From positions 1 through 6,453 of the forward strand of contig JAUVIY010000152.1 of the NCBI GenBank assembly GCA_030592625.1: a DNA stretch of 6,453 bases. Reading direction: 5' to 3'. Below, one piece after another: positions 5,738 to 6,453 of this stretch. The notes under the pieces are model-generated. The model was not told where the DNA came from, did not search any database, and saw only the letters and a program-made list of their open reading frames with translations. Source of the DNA: Spirochaeta sp. Lineage in GTDB: Bacteria > Spirochaetota > Spirochaetia > DSM-2461. Within the stretch, counting starts at the first letter, position 1, and each line of letters begins with the position of its first letter. Made by a program: the position numbers and the translations under genes.

Positions 5738-6453
5738 TCAAGGAAACAGAATCAGACTCTGGGCAATATCATCAATATAAAAGACGGCGGCATTCTGTGG
5801 TCCCTCATAAACGAAATAAGGAATTGAGAGTCGCTTGTAGGTGCCCAGAACCGATTCAATCTTTTCACGATCGGAACCGACGCGGAAGAGATTTCCGGCA
5901 GTGGGGCTGTCCGGCGACATCAGTTCGATTTGTACCACAATACCGCCCCTTATGGTAATTTTTGTCTGCTGGTCAATATAGAACCAGTCCTCATCACCGT
6001 CCTGGTAACGTGCAATCTCCGATGCTGTTCCCCATCGGTCCACAAGTGTGGTGATGGGATCGATGAGATGGATACCGTTGACTTCGAGATATTCTTTTTC
6101 CTCCGGTTCCGAAATCACCAACCCGACTTGATCAGCCAGGTATATTGCCCAATCCGAGCCGGATTCATAGTCGTCCAGATACACACCGGCCGGACCTTTT
6201 GCTTCAGAATCCCTTCCGTCCTCGGCGAGACAGAGGGCAAAATTCAGGAGAGGGACAAAATCCCCGTATACGAACTCGGGATCGAGAGTCCTGACTCGTT
6301 CCATATGCTGGTACAGCTGGGCCATACTGTCGGCGACCATCGGATCGGACACTGCTGCGGCAAGATTACTCTGGAAATTTCCGTCGATCATTGTGGCAAG
6401 TCCTGCGAAAAGTTCCAATGCTTCATCTTCCGATCCTATCAGGTAGAGAACGA
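5738..6453 (-). CDS. Uncharacterised protein with two copies of a C-terminal alpha/beta module, 5' end outside window
   Basis: The minus-strand frame stays open to the right edge. A TTG at 6418 could be read as a start, but codons before it continue without a stop as '...YLIGSEDEALELF', which fits one helix, so the gene most likely begins outside the window. Residue numbers here count from that TTG. Residues 1-100 look helical. Residues about 115-168 and 176-226 look like two copies of one module: 'DPITTLVDRWG' with a later 'ITIRGGIVVQIEL', then 'SDREKIESVLG' with a later 'AVFYIDDIAQSLIL'. This helix-then-strands layout recalls SmpA/BLIP-like modules, but I cannot assign the family with confidence. 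No membrane segment is visible. It converges on the operon with 3 nt between stop codons and may be functionally separate. Confidence 0.75.
   Translation of the reverse strand, partial: VLYLIGSEDEALELFAGLATMIDGNFQSNLAAAVSDPMVADSMAQLYQHMERVRTLDPEFVYGDFVPLLNFALCLAEDGRDSEAKGPAGVYLDDYESGSDWAIYLADQVGLVISEPEEKEYLEVNGIHLIDPITTLVDRWGTASEIARYQDGDEDWFYIDQQTKITIRGGIVVQIELMSPDSPTAGNLFRVGSDREKIESVLGTYKRLSIPYFVYEGPQNAAVFYIDDIAQSLILFP
5741..6076 (-). repeat. Internal duplication in the minus-strand protein
   Basis: Two successive segments, bases 6076-5915 and 5893-5741, share a layout. Each has a short strand, a helix with the pattern I/V-x-x-x-L/W-G (RWG and VLG), an aromatic strand with Tyr-Ile (FYIDQQ and FYIDDI) and a closing hydrophobic strand (IVVQIEL and SLILF). 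Identity is low, so this rests on pattern and not on clear sequence identity. Confidence 0.45.

Noticed and set aside
5698..5958. Plus-strand open frame running into the minus-strand gene
   Set aside because: Arg/His-rich, low-complexity composition, no ribosome binding site noted. The minus-strand frame is open across the whole region and protein-like.

Overview
The window is a compact, gene-dense bacterial stretch with GC content of roughly one half. Signal peptides, membrane anchors and a periplasm-facing CHASE2 sensor point to a Gram-negative-type cell envelope. CHAT, CHASE2-cyclase and FecR neighbours are known from spirochaetes, delta-proteobacteria, cyanobacteria and relatives. A spirochaete-like source is a guess only; nothing here fixes the taxon.

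Positions 1-5734 hold four plus-strand genes that look like the distal part of one operon. (1) A large TPR-CHAT protein, cut by the left window edge, with ten full TPR units of exactly 40 residues followed by a CHAT (caspase-like) peptidase domain with an intact His/Cys pair. (2) After a 19-nt gap with a strong ribosome binding site, a CHASE2 sensor joined through three membrane helices to a class III nucleotide cyclase, predicted to make cAMP. (3) Overlapping that by 8 nt, a secreted FecR-domain protein with a helical TPR-like tail. (4) Overlapping that by an ATGA, a small membrane-anchored protein of unknown family. The tight spacing suggests co-transcription and translational coupling of the last three genes. 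No promoter is visible, because the operon begins outside the window.

Positions 5738-6453 hold the 3' part of a minus-strand gene that converges on the operon with only 3 nt between stop codons. Its product ends in what looks like two copies of one small alpha/beta module. An imperfect inverted repeat lies in the 3' end of gene 4, close to both stop codons. It is the only candidate 3'-end structure and has no U-tract.

Taken together, genes 1-4 read as a candidate envelope signalling unit: periplasmic sensing (FecR, CHASE2), a cyclic-nucleotide output, a TPR-scaffolded caspase-like protease and an anchored accessory protein. The domain assignments are strong. The idea that they act as one pathway is inference from gene order. 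No RNA gene, CRISPR array, insertion sequence, attachment site or replication origin was seen. No stretch over 300 bases lacks a gene.
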